Assembly (NCBI RefSeq): GCF_003597395.2
Contig: NC_133773.1
Coordinates: forward strand, 142,853,327 to 142,917,326
DNA length: 64,000 bases
Direction of reading: 5' to 3'
DNA from: Chelonoidis abingdonii
Lineage: Eukaryota > Chordata > Testudines > Testudinidae
Part shown: piece by piece, positions 11,621 to 22,772 of the stretch
Position numbering within the stretch: the first letter of the stretch is position 1
Layout of the letters: the number at the start of each line of letters is the position of its first letter
The notes under the pieces: generated by a model
Database searches by the model: none
Seen by the model: only the letters and a program-made list of their open reading frames with translations
What the model was told of the DNA's origin: nothing
Program-made: the position numbers and the translations under genes

Positions 11621-13450
11621 AAATTTAATGTCTTCCAAATACATTGTTTCTCCCACTCCAGCCCTTTCAAATCCAGGACTGAAGCCATTTGGTAGATTGA
11701 AACATGGAGGCATTTGCTTTCTGAAGTATCCTACGTATAGAAGTTTGCGGGGGATAAAGAGGTTCATTCAAAAATGGAGAGGCTAGTTTATGATATAGTC
11801 CCAAGTCTCAATACTCAGTTTTAAAGTCAAGCAATAACACTTCTACACACAGTCTCTCTGGAGTGATTTCCAAAGGAAAGTGTTTGTCAGTCTTAAGCTC
11901 TCCCTACTTTGGAAAGAAAAGGAGGGAACATTGTAAAGCTGCCTCAAATATTTAATTTTTGACAAACAACTCTCCCCATGCCTTATTTTATTTTATAAAA
12001 TAATTGTTGATGGGCAGAGGATTTACGAAAGACAAATAGAAAACATTTAAAAAAACAAAGCTGGTAATTTACCCATCAAACAATGGGTTGGAGAAAGTCA
12101 GATGCTTGATTGCACTGGTGGCTTTTGAGTGCGGTAGGCTTTCCAAAGGCACCTTCTGTGCAAAGTCCCATTGCCTAGGTAGCATGTTCGAAGGGTAATG
12201 CCCCAAGGTGCATTACGTGCCCTAGAGCGCACACAATGAGAATACGACCTTGTCAGAGGTAGCAGAGAGACTGTGGGAATCACTAGGTGGCTTGAGCAAA
12301 AAGGGGTATGGAATGCCAGGAAGATGGAATACAGGTGGCTGGGGGAATAGTAGGAGAGAATAAGGACAATATCTGGGACTCTTCCTCATCTTCCTCATCT
12401 TTGAGTGTATGGGAAAGAAGTAGAGTTCTTAGCTGTGCATCTTGAGGGATGAGTAAAAGTGTGCCTTATTTTAACTGAATGGTTGGGGGCTATTCCTAGC
12501 AGAAACTTCATCATAGATTAAGGTCTTCTTTTAGTTACTCATTAAAATGTTTGACCAGTTTCAAATTGCTGTTGTGCTTCTAGTGACTTGCATTTGAAGA
12601 CTCCAGTAAGCCCTTGAGGTCGCCTCAAAATCTCACCTACATTGTTTGATGAGATGGCAACCTCTGTGTACAGGAAATAATTGGAAATTAACCACCAGTT
12701 GACTCTCAGAAAATTCTGTAAAAGCTATCACAGTGGCTGGTTTCAGTGACTGAAGGAATCCCATGTGCTCCCTTCTGCATTGAAGATTGCACCTAACCTC
12801 ATCTGTTTGCCCTTCCCAGAGGGTGCTGTACACTGCTGGAACTCACCCCGTCAGTTGCGGTTGCTTTTCTAAACATTTTTTTCTGGGAAGGAAAAACTAG
12901 AGTTTAGTGTGAGCTTGCTCTGTGAATTCAGTGTTAACAGGAGACTGCTCCATGTTAGTCTGAGTGGTTTCAATCAAGAATCTGAATGATGCTGTCAGAG
13001 GTGAGTTTTGGTAGGTTCATGCTTGGAGGTAGTCAATAGAGAGACAGACTTTCTCTTGCCAACAGCCTGGTTTGGTTGTTTGTGGAAAAGTTTCTGCCTA
13101 ACCATTTAGCAAGATAGACAATTACCTTACTGAAGGGGGCCTTCGTCTTGCAGTAGTCTGAGGATGATTGATGCCGTCGTGTAGCTGAGTTTGTACCACC
13201 CATTGTGCCAATTTAGGGCCTTCTGTTAAAAGAATTGAGTCTGGCAAGGCCCATAAATGAGGCAGAGATGTAAAATGAGATGATACAAGACAACTGTTGA
13301 GAGGTTAGCAAAGGAAACTTAAAATGAGCTGGAATAAATTTTGTCCTAATGAACTTTGTAATCTGAGGATCGTGATTCTGCATTTCTGACCTAAGGAATG
13401 TATAAGAATAAAAGTGAAGGGACTAGAATGGGTCATAGAAATGGGATACA
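11621..13450. other. Intronic sequence, nothing recognised
   Basis: No exon or repeat was identified. An AT-rich segment near 11940-12060 has a possible conserved look (long ATTTA/TTTAT runs), but no function can be supported. Confidence 0.45.
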
Positions 13451-15459
13451 GAGGCCTGGTCTACACTACACGTTTAAATCGATTTAAAGAGCGTTAAATC
13501 GATTTAAAGCTGTACCCGTCCACACTACAACGCCCTTTATATCGATATAAAGGGCTCTTTGAAATCGATTTCTGTATTCTCCCCGACGAGAGGAGTAGCG
13601 CTAAATTCAAGTATTAACATATCGGATTATGTTAGTTAAATTTGGTGGTTTAATGTGGACGGAAATCAAGTGTTATTGGCTCCCGGGGTGGTATCCCACA
13701 GCACCACTGACCACTCTGGAAGCAATCTGACTCGGATGCAGCGGCAGATAAACAGGAAAAGCCCCGCAAACTTTTTGAATTACATTTCCTGTTTGCCCAG
13801 TGTGACTCTGATCAGCACGGTTGCGATGCAGTCTCCCAAATCCAAAAAAGCTCAGCATGGACCGTACGGGAATACTGGTATCTGATCGCTTTATTGGGAG
13901 ACAAATCTGTTGGTATAGAGCTCGTAAGAAGGCAAATAGCCACAGTGTTTGAACAAATCTCCCAGGCTACACAGCGCTGCTGGACAAGTTTCTGTAACCG
14001 GAAGCCAAAGAATCAGATGGACGCTCATAGGAGGGGGTTGAGGATTTCCCAGCTACCCACAGCTCAACAGCAGTCTCGTAAAGTATTTGCATCTTGGCTG
14101 AGCTCCCACTGTCTGTAGGTTCAACAGTGTCTGGCGTGTTTCAGGCATAGCTCCTCAGGTTTCTTTCCCCCTCCCCCCATGTGAAAGAAAAGGAAAAATA
14201 CGTTCTGATCTTCTTTCATGTCACCTGATGGTGTACTGATAGTGCTGGTAGACGTGATGCGTGCAGCAGTGAAGAGCAGTTACTGCTCTCTCCCCTCCCC
14301 TGGTGGTAGACGGGTACAATATGGACTGATCCATCGTTCTGACCATCGCCCTGTTGAGTGTCCTGGCTGGCCTTGTGAGGCTGGCAGGGGCGCGCTGGTA
14401 AAAATGGGATGATCCAGTTATTCCCAGTAGATGATACGACGGCTGGTACCGTCTGTGTCTCATAGCAACTGGGGGCTGAGCTTCAACGCCCCCTCCTTTT
14501 CCTGTGTAAAGAAAGATTCTGATCTGCCTGACGGTGCATAGCAGCGCATGTTGTGTCGCTTTCACCCACACCGCTTATGTCTGCCTGGGACTATCATCGC
14601 GCGGAGGGCTGCCTCCCCTCAATTTTATGTCACAATCAGTGTTTCTTATTCCTGATTCCTTTTTAACGTCATGACAAATGTGCAGGACACTGCCCTGGTA
14701 GCCCAGGAGGTTGGGGGGAGGTGCAACGGGTGGGGTTGTGCAGGGCACCCCTGTGATACTGCCGGGCAGCGGCCTGATAATGTCTCTTACACTTTGGTTC
14801 TGGCATACTACTTCCCCTATTTACAGGAGAACTTTTCTACTAAGCAGGATTGACTCAGTCCCAAGTGAGTCATCCCATTTTGCTTTTGCGTTGCGCCCTC
14901 GGTCTGATTTCAGCCAGGGCACTTATGTAGCCGCGGACAGACAAGGGTGAGAGATACCGTCTCTCATTGCCAGCTTTACTCCGCGTAGGACGACAGATAC
15001 GACTGGTAAGCCTCTCGTGCTTCATGCAAAGCAATGTGATGCTGCTGTGTAGCGCTGGAGTTCGCCTCTCTGCTCCGCGGCATCCGTACTATCTGACTGC
15101 CCAGCAAAAAAAAAGCTGATCCGTGGCTCCATGGTGCCGTGCTTATGGCGTCTGCAAGGGCAATCCAGGGAATAAAGATGGCGCGAAATGATTGTCAGCT
15201 TGGTTTTGCCGAGGAAGGAATGAACTGACAATTTACCCAGCACCATCCGCGACAATAATGATTCAACCCAGAATTCCAAGGGGCAGGGGAGACTGCGGGA
15301 ACTATGGGATAGCTACGGAAGAGCTACCCACAATGCAACGCTTCAGAAATCGATGTTAGCCTCGGACCATGGACGCACAAAATCGAATTTATAATATCAG
15401 TTTTATAAAACCGATTTTAGCTAATTCGATATTATCCTGTAGTGTAGACGTGGCCTGAG
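13451..15459. mobile_element. Two-kb DNA transposon of Harbinger type with Myb/SANT-like remnant
   Basis: The ends are AGGCCTGGTCTACACTACA on the left and the complement of AGGCCACGTCTACACTACA on the right, a 19-bp inverted repeat with two mismatches. Next to the left end come further AT-rich motifs (gtttaaatcgatttaaa, atatcgatataaag). Inside are stretches typical of a very abundant turtle repeat, including the text gactgcgggaactatgggat and a Myb/SANT-like frame. The flanking 3-bp target duplication is unclear. Placement in the Harbinger superfamily rests on the Myb/SANT partner gene and the termini, and is tentative. Confidence 0.75.
13826..14115 (+). pseudogene. Decayed Myb/SANT-like DNA-binding protein gene of the DNA transposon
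   Basis: An ATG at 13826 starts MQSPKSKKAQ, then a frameshift leads into SAWTVREYWYLIALLGDKSV and RRQIATVFEQISQAT. The pattern of W, E, LIAL, a short loop and a second helix with I and F matches the trihelix/Myb-SANT-like domain encoded by Harbinger-type elements. The frame is broken soon after the start and the C-terminal half (14118 on) is unreadable, so no functional protein is expected. Confidence 0.5.
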
Positions 15460-17611
15460 TCTTTAACCACTATTCTTGTCCATAAGTTCAAATCCAGACC
15501 ATGTTGGTAATGACAGCTTTTTTTTAAATTTAAGTTTGGCCAATTGGAATGAATTATTATTGGAATGAATAAATTTAAGTTTGGCCAGTTGGGTTGGTCA
15601 TTTCAAGCCAGTTTCTAGTCAACGAAATCCTCATCGTATAAGCCACTGCTACATCAGGTATTAATTTGCATCCATGTTGGCAGTTTCAGCAAAGTAGCCA
15701 AGGGATGAATGAGTTAGACAACCTCTAAGACACATTGGAGGCTATGGTGTGGAGGAGCTCATGTTATTACTGATGGTGCTTCACTTGTCATGTGGGTTAG
15801 TAGGGAGCATCAGTCTCAAGGATGAGTCCTGCACCTTTCAGTGGCCCTAAATTCAACAGAAAATTAAAAAAAGAAGGGAAAAATAAAAAAGGCAAGAACC
15901 ATATTTGTGGGGAGCATAGAGGAACCCAATTCTGGCCGTAATGAAAGGTTTGAGTCTTGAAAAGTGCTTGAATAATAGCCATTGAATTGCTGCATGGCAT
16001 AGGGGAAATGCAGAGATGTATAGAAATTGTTTCAAAGATTCTTCATTCTGAATACCGTAATCTGCACTTTTCAAAGGTCTCAAACTTTTTCCCATCACAA
16101 ACACCCCTTGTAAAGCAGCTAAATATTATTGTGGCACTAAAAGAGATTGTGGAAACCGAGACACAGAAAAGTTAAATGACATGCCTAAAGTGACAGGACA
16201 AATCAGTGGTGGAGCTGAAAGAAGAATCTTGGTCTCAATACTATCGTCCCAGTCACCAGGAGGTCAGAGGAAGTGGATAGCAACAATCACCTGACAAATG
16301 TTGATGTATTTATTATGCAAGTCTGGGGGCTAAAAAGTCTGAAGATTTTTAGCGCTCTAGGTGGGGGCACCATTTGCAGTTCGGAAGGAGGCTAGTACTA
16401 TTAAATCCCCAGATGGTGTCTTTCTAAAGGAAAATTCCATTGTAAAAAAGTTGCTCAATTTTACACTGAGTTTTGGAGTTTCCCTGCCTTAGTTTCTTTC
16501 CACTTGTGGATATGAAGCTGATGTTTCTAACACTGATGACATAACAAGCAGGAATCGTCAAACTGGGATTCTGCCTGCAGAGAGATGGCTTTGATCCTCA
16601 CAAAGGAGCTAGGTTGAGGTGGAAGGGCTGGTCTGAGACCTGAGGTTGCAAGAAGGAGCTGGATATTAAGGGTGTCTTTCTAAAAGTTCAACCAGAAGCT
16701 GTCAACTTGATGCAGGCAGAAGCCACTTGGTTAAATTCTCTGGCCTATATTATGCAAAAGGTCAGACACTAGGTGATGATGATGGCCCCCTCTGGCCTTA
16801 CAATCTGTGAATCCCTGACTTGCAATCCTGTTATCCCACACCAGCTGATACGATGAAGGGACAGCATGAGAGGTCAGATGGCAGTAATGTCAGAAGAGAG
16901 AGAGAGAGGAACATGGGGAAAGGCTATTTCTAAACAGCTTCTGGCTCCTAATGCTTCTTTTTAAAATGTCATTTGCTGTTGACTTAAAACCAATTTTAGC
17001 CCTGGTACAAAGTGGAACAACTTGATTCACTTCAGGGAATTTGTCATAGCTTTAAGCCGGGTCTGAATTAGCTTATACCAAGTCTGAATTTGCCTTTTGA
17101 CCTTCAGTAAGGACAAAGGCATTGCATATGTTCTAACAAATAGAGAGCCAATGTTACAAACATGAAAATCTGTGTTCCAAGATCTAGGTACACAGAGCAC
17201 ATGGGTGACTATATCTGAAGGGGCCACTCAATGAAATCAGCATGGATACATTTTACCTAAACAGCTGGAGCTCCGTAATCTACACACAAAGGAGGGGAGT
17301 GTGTTTGACCTCACTGCTAGAAATATTAATGGCAGATATTTCCTGAGAACCTTTTAATAAAGGGGCTGTTAACTCAGCCTCTATTTGTACAATAATATGG
17401 GGAGGAGGTTTATGTGTGGGAAGTATAGCAACAATTGTTGGGCTTTTTAATTAACTTTCTCCGTTTAAACCAAAAAAAGACCCAAGTATCTTGTTGTGCA
17501 TGGAGCAGACTAAAAATATTTAGGACTTGTTTTCATTTGTTTTGTGCAGCATCTAAAAAAATGTTTGGTCTTTAAAGTGCAAATAAAGACACTGTCCCTG
17601 CTCTAAAGGAT
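15460..17611. other. Intronic sequence with old SINE and CR1 traces
   Basis: A MIR-like stretch is at about 16100-16262 (gttaaatgacatgcctaaag, then gtggtggagctgaaagaaga in part). A short sense CR1 3' tail is at 16728-16815 (aggtcagacactaggtgatg, ccctctggccttacaatctg). The part 17240-17560 looks unique and AT-rich. No coding sequence is supported. Confidence 0.45.
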
Positions 17612-17658
17612 AGGGTGGGGTGGGGTGGAATGGGGAGGGAAGGGGAGGGGAGGGTGGT
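17612..17658 (+). repeat. G-rich simple repeat
   Basis: Tandem GGGGT and GGGGA units (gggtggggtggggtgg, then aaggggaggggagggtgg). It has many G-runs of three or more within 50 bp on the + strand, the sense strand of EXOC6B. Confidence 0.85.
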
Positions 17659-17697
17659 AACAGAATAAGGTAGGAATGCTATGGGATAAAACAATAA

Positions 17698-17913
17698 GGC
17701 CTTGGCTACACTGGCGCTTTACAGCGCTGCAACTTTCTCGCTCAGGAGTGTGAAAAAAACACCCCCCTGAGCACTGCAAGATACAGTGCTGTAAAGCGCC
17801 AGTGTAAACAGTGCCGCAGCGCTGGGAGCGTGGCTCCCAGGACTGCAGGCTAAACCCCATGAGAATGTGGAGTACGTGCAGCACTTTTGAAGTTTCGAGT
17901 GTAGCCATGCCCT
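17698..17913. mobile_element. Short DNA transposon (MITE)
   Basis: The left end ggccttggctacactggcgc and right end gagtgtagccatgccc form an imperfect terminal inverted repeat. Inside, ggcgctttacagcgctg near the left end and cagtgctgtaaagcgccag at 17778-17804 are complementary, giving a strong hairpin. Possible 3-bp flanks TAA and TGA. Related in style to the Harbinger-type element at 13451-15459. Confidence 0.7.
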
Positions 17914-18420
17914 GAGGTGCTGCTGTAGCCACATAACCTGGGCAGAATTTGGATGTCTTGATGCCTCAATAAGGTGGATTCTGAGGGTGCTCAGAAGTTT
18001 TTATTGTGCTGACTGGATTGCCAACTCCTGGATGTGGACAAGAAGCCCAAGATGAAGCAGTCACCAAATGATAAAAAATAGAAACGCCTCAAGTTCCCTA
18101 GTGAAGGGGAAACCACCCACCCTGTGTAGCTTAACTGAGGTAGCTTCCTTTGTGTCAGGTGGGAGAGGCCTGTGTTTATAGAACTGTAGGACCAGAGCTC
18201 TAGCCCTAGATTTATTTGTAGGTCTGGGTTTTACTGCGGGTGCTCAGATATAATGGTGGTGGGGGCCTTATAAGTGTCTAAAGGAATTTCTATAACCTTT
18301 CTCCAGCATTGTTTGTTCCTTCTCACAAAATGTTTGCTTGTTCTCTCTTGAAATGGTTTCATTTTGCATCATGCTTAGGTTTTTTTAAGTGTGCAAAATC
18401 TGATAGAACTATTGTGAGGA

Positions 18421-18592
18421 GGAGGGATAGCTCAGTGGTTTTGGCCTGCTAAACCCTGGGTTGTGAGTTCAATCCTTGGGGGGACCATTTAGGGAACTGG
18501 GGTAAAAATCTGTCTGGGGATTGGTCCTGCTTTGAGCAAGGGATTGGACTAGATACCTCCTGAGGTCCCTTCCAACCCTGAGATTCTGTGAT
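18421..18592 (+). mobile_element. tRNA-derived SINE with CR1-like 3' tail, copy 1
   Basis: The head has a Pol III A box (TAGCTCAGTGG) and B box (GAGTTCAATCC) spaced as in a tRNA. The tail (ggactagatacctcctgagg, then cccttccaaccctgagattc) resembles the CR1 3' end, consistent with the known use of CR1 machinery by turtle SINEs. It lies 300 bp upstream of the first exon in the window. Confidence 0.88.
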
Positions 18593-18892
18593 TTGCACTG
18601 CAGTACAGTAAGTGTGCAGTGCATACAGAAATGCTGCACAGTAGTGTTGGAAGTCCATGTGTCTGTGAACATAGCAGGATTCTTCAGAAATGCTTGTGCC
18701 AAAAGAGTTACCTATGTAAATATCCAGGACAAACTGGTATTTGGATCAAGCTTTTTAAAGGAATATTGACACTGAGGTTGGAAAAAAATGGTGTAAATCA
18801 ACTTTTAACATGTAAAAGCAGCAGTTTTATGTGGAGATGATTGGGGTTAATGCTAAGGCTAGGAACTTGACCTCATTTGATCTGTTTTTCAG

Positions 18893-18976
18893 GGTGCCAG
18901 AGAAACCTTTGAGAACTACTACAGGAAACAGAGAAGAAAACAGGCTAGACTGGTGCTTCAGCCCCCCTCAAATATG
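18893..18976 (+). CDS. EXOC6B: EXOC6B coding exon a (28 codons)
   Basis: Exocyst subunit Sec15 homologue B, part of the octameric complex that tethers post-Golgi vesicles to the plasma membrane. Preceded by tctgtttttcag and followed by gtatga, giving a phase-0 exon of 84 nt with no partial codons. It encodes ETFENYYRKQRRKQARLV followed by LQPPSNM, a signature of vertebrate Sec15. From memory of the family, RRKQ and QPPS fit EXOC6B, whereas EXOC6 has RKKQ and QPQS. This is the most upstream exon in the window. The preceding exon was not found in 1-18892, so a long intron (over 18.8 kb) lies upstream. Very sure of family, fairly sure of paralogue. Confidence 0.95.
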
Positions 18977-19136
18977 GTATGACTGTCTAATAGCTTTTGT
19001 GATCAAAGATGCTTTGCCTAATAAAGGAGCATCACATTATCTCTGCACATATTGTTGCACGTGTGTGGTCTCTTATTTGTTTCCAATTTTACTGCCCCTC
19101 TTTGTTTTAAACTTTGTTCACTTTTCTTTGTTGCAG
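18977..19136 (+). other. Short EXOC6B intron
   Basis: A 160-bp GT-AG intron with a strong pyrimidine-rich 3' part and no repeat. Confidence 0.85.
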
Positions 19137-19183
19137 CACGAAACTTTAGACGGCTACAGGAAGTATTTTAATCAAATTGTAGG
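19137..19183 (+). CDS. EXOC6B: EXOC6B coding exon b (15 codons plus 2 nt)
   Basis: The acceptor is a pyrimidine-rich run ending ttgcag; the donor is gtaggt. The exon reads HETLDGYRKYFNQIV and leaves GG as the first two bases of a split glycine codon completed by the C at 22652. The intron before it is only 160 bp (18977-19136), by far the shortest here, so exons a and b form a tight pair. The reading frame continues cleanly from exon a (phase 0). HETLDGYRKYFNQ, rather than HETVDGYRRYFTQ, supports EXOC6B over EXOC6 (family knowledge from memory). Confidence 0.95.
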
Positions 19184-19865
19184 GTAGGTATTCTTTTTAT
19201 ATACACATTCTCGAAATATGTGTGTGCAGTGTTATTGAATGGCACACAAAAAAAAGGAAATGTTGATCTTTCTGACAATTCTTTTTAGGAGCCAAAACAG
19301 GAAAAGTGTGGTTTGTGCTTCCTAAGCATTTAAGAGGAGAGTCATATTTTACTGCACCCATAAACTTTGCTGTGTCACTAGTGCAGGCATTCTAAAGACT
19401 GAACAGTTATTGTGCACTGCTTGCAAATTTCGCAAGTAGTGAGTTCAAGAGAGTAAACATGTTTTGTGCACTGTGTATGTCAACTTGCTGCTATAATGAG
19501 ATGAATAGGCCAATTCTGATTGAATTATGCAGATGCTATAATCCTCTTGATTATAGTTCTTTGATATCCCACTCCATGCCTTGCTCAGGAAAGGATGTTT
19601 GTTGGTGTGATCATTCAGCCTCTATTCCTGTGGCTTAAAAAACGAGTTTGTTACTACTAGAAACTACAGTCTAGTAACGGTCTTCCAAAAAATGGCTCAA
19701 ATTTGAGTGAAGAGAAGATAAGGCTGCTGCCCCTGAAAAGATGGAATATGCTGGAAAAATTTCATCTACCAGGATTGCATGTAAATCGCAGCATGCATTT
19801 ATATCCATCTGAGCGGCAATCATTAGTAAAATGTACATTGATAGCATTGTGACACTGATTTGTAA

Positions 19866-20873
19866 TAGAGTAACTCCTCACTTAAAGTCTTCCTGGTTAA
19901 CATTGTTTCGTTGTTACGTTGTTGATGAATTAGGGAACATGCTTGTTTAAAGTGCAATATTCCCTTATAACGTTGTTTGGCAGCTGCCTGCTTTGTCCAC
20001 TGCTTGCAGGAAGAGCAGCCTGTTGCAGCTAGCTGGTTGGGGCTTGGAACCAGGGTGGAACAGCAGCCCCCCTGTCAGCTCCCCACTCCTCTAAGTTCCC
20101 TGTGCAGCAGCCGCCCAGCAGGCTACCAATTGCCAGCAGTACAGCTGTTCCTCTCCCCACTGCCATGTACTGCTCCTGCCCTCTACCTTGCTCCCGGGAG
20201 CCTCCTGCTTGCTGTGCAAGGGAGGGTGGAAGAGGGGGGCTAATTTCAGGGTGTCCCCCTCCCACCTACTCCTGCCCCCTGCTTACCTCTTCTCCATATA
20301 GAGCAGAGTGGGAAAAGGATAGGGCTCAGGACCGAGAGAGCTTGCTGGCCGCAGCTGCTGTCCCAACTTCCTGATTTTTTTTAAAGGCAATGTACTTAGT
20401 GGGGTCAGCGTACTTAAAGGGGCAATGCGCATCTCTGTCTCACACACAGAGTGTGTGTGTCTGTCTGCCGTGGTGTCTCCCCTCCCTCCATTCGTGCTGC
20501 CTCATAGGGTGTGAGGCTACATTAACGACTATATGTTAAGCCTTGAGGGCTCAGTTGAATGCTAGTTCATCATTTAGCAGTAAGGCATTCCCTGGGAAAT
20601 ATCCCACCCTCTGACTCCACCCCCTCAACCAAGCTTCACAATCATCATTGCTGTGTACAGCATTAAATTGTTTGTTTAAAACTTATACTCTCTGTGTGTG
20701 TATGTGTGTATATATAAATAATAATTTTTTGTCTGGTGAAAAAAATTTCCCTGGAACCTAACCCCCCCATTTACATTAATTCTTATGGGCAAATTGGATT
20801 CGCTTAACATCATTTTGCTTAAAGTCGCATTTTTCAGGAACGTAACTACAACATTAAGTGCGGTGTTACTGTA
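19866..20873. mobile_element. One-kb non-autonomous mariner/Tigger-like DNA transposon
   Basis: The ends GAGTAACTCCTCACTTAA and the complement of CAGTAACACCGCACTTAA form a terminal inverted repeat; both are flanked by TA (19866-19867 and 20872-20873), the Tc1/mariner target. The element proper is 19868-20871 (1004 bp). The long subterminal part near the right end (acattaattcttatgggcaa, gcttaacatcattttgctta) matches a repeat widespread in turtles. It has no transposase. A TG/TA microsatellite at about 20690-20720 lies inside. Confidence 0.75.
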
Positions 20874-22651
20874 CCTTGATGGGCTTCCTCCACTGAGTAG
20901 ATATTTTTATATAATCTAGGTTTTCTATATTGAGCTTTTTGAATGGACTGCACATCACTTATTACTCCTTTTTCTGATTTGGCAAAAATATTTGGTAACT
21001 AGAGATTGGAGTGGATTGATTTCTCTCTAGAGGGATAGATAATTCAAATTAGGGGAAAAACCTACTGATATAGTAATGTGGCTAGGAGTTATGCCTGCAT
21101 ATTAATAATAAAAAAGATATTTTGTATCTGGAGATATCCTTTCATCATAGGATTTCAAAGTGTTGCAAGACTGTCCTTATTTTAGCCAAGAACAAGATTT
21201 TATGTTGGTTATAAACCAGATAAACAGGGATTTATAATGAAGATATTGACGGTCTTTAATGTAGCAACGTGAATAATGCCACATATTTCTATAACTATCT
21301 GGGGTCTGATCCTGCAAGGAGCTGTGCACTCTAGCCTCAGTCAAAAAAAGTACTAAAACATACTCAATTTTAAGGACACGTATAGTCCTGTTGACTTCAG
21401 TGGTTGATGGGCAGCGGGCCTGGAGCAGTTTGAACAGGTTAAAGCTGACGATGCTAGCTTTACTTCTGGTTTAAATATATGGACTGTTCTGTGTGACTTG
21501 TTTAGCGAATCTATTTCTTGGGAACAATGCCCCGTCTTCTGTCTGGGAGCTGGAATAATTATCTTATAAAAATATGAAATTCTAAATTAACTAAGCAATG
21601 CCTAAGGGGAACATATATCTCCACAAGTGAAAAGTATAAACATCAGAGAAGGAGAAGAAATATTTGGGATGAAACACTGGGGTCATAATAAAAAATGAAG
21701 GAAAGTCTAACATAAGCTAAAAGACAGGAAAACTTACTGACAATGTCAGATCTCTTATCTTCTCAAGGGACTAGGTGGAGACCTCCATGCTTGCAGCATT
21801 TAAAAGCAGACTGGACAAGACATTTATAAATGGGCTATAGAGCACAGTCATACATGGGCCAAGAGATAGGGCTGGGTGATGTAGCAGGTCACTTCTAGGT
21901 CTAACTCCTATGCTTCTGTGATTAAAAATTCCTGCAGTTGGAAATATCTCATGTACAGAAAATACCTGATTCTTATTCCATATGTTGAGACCCGGTTTAC
22001 TTTACTTAGCACCGCTTTAAAAAAAACCTGTGGTCATTTTGGAGCAGGGAAGTTGGCACGGACCTGAAAGCCAGAGACTAAACAAATGCATGATTGAGTT
22101 TATAAATGCAGGAAAATGACCAAGAAGGCAAGTCACTGCTGATTAGTTCCCTCCACTCCAATAATCCCACTGTCCTTCCCTTTCCTTTCATGCAGGACAG
22201 GGCATCTTCCCAAATTCTCTTTCCTCTGCTGCAACATAACTGATCACAAGGCAACTATTGGTCAATAAGAAAAATTATAGGAAGCGTTTGCCCTCTGACA
22301 ACTGTGTTGTGGGGTGTGTGTTGCATTTTGGTGACATTATTTAAACCTGTCTCCTTGACACATACTTTAAATATGATGTTTACCAGCTTACTTGGCTGCT
22401 AGAAACAAATTAAAGCTTTGTTTCAAAACATCAGTTGAAATGTTCAGTGGAGTTTTATATCTGTCTATCACTTGGTGTTTATTTCTGTATATGTAGACAG
22501 AATTGGGCAGCAGATTGCTTTTCTTGGGCAGGAGGAGGGTAGATGAGGGTTTTGCTAGTTTTGCATGTGTCAGTTGCATGTGATGTTTGTGAAACCATGT
22601 TGATGTCATAGGGACTCTATCATCTGACAGCTGTGCCTTCTCCTCTGTTAG
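20874..22651. other. Intronic sequence with palindromic repeat and CR1 3' end
   Basis: 21300-21430 is a member of the palindromic family (gatcctgcaaggagctgtgc, centre near cctgttgacttcagtgg). 21590-21925 is a sense CR1-like 3' end (gcagactggacaagacattt, gggctgggtgatgtagcagg). 21926-22651 shows nothing recognisable. Confidence 0.5.
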
Positions 22652-22772
22652 CTTTTTTGTAGTTGAAGATCACATCTTACATACGACCCAGGGCTTGGTC
22701 AATAGAGCCTATATCGATGAACTGTGGGAAATGGCTCTGTCAAAAACTATTGCCGCACTAAGAACACATTCA
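22652..22772 (+). CDS. EXOC6B: EXOC6B coding exon c (40 codons plus 1 nt)
   Basis: Acceptor tcctctgttag, donor gtaagt. The first base completes a glycine codon from the previous exon, then reads FFVVEDHILHTTQGLVN and on to ALSKTIAALRTHS, ending in phase 0. The FFVVEDHIL block is a highly conserved Sec15 segment joining the N-terminal coiled-coil part to the helical C-terminal region. The preceding 3.5-kb intron holds the Tigger-like repeat and a CR1 3' end. No frameshift or stop is present. Confidence 0.95.

Noticed and set aside
18421..18480. Functional tRNA gene suggested by A and B boxes
   Set aside because: The boxes belong to a SINE head followed by the typical SINE body and CR1-like tail; a second copy exists at 28674.
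19977..20374. Overlapping Pro/Cys-rich frames as small secreted proteins
   Set aside because: They lie in the GC-rich core of a Tigger-like non-autonomous transposon.
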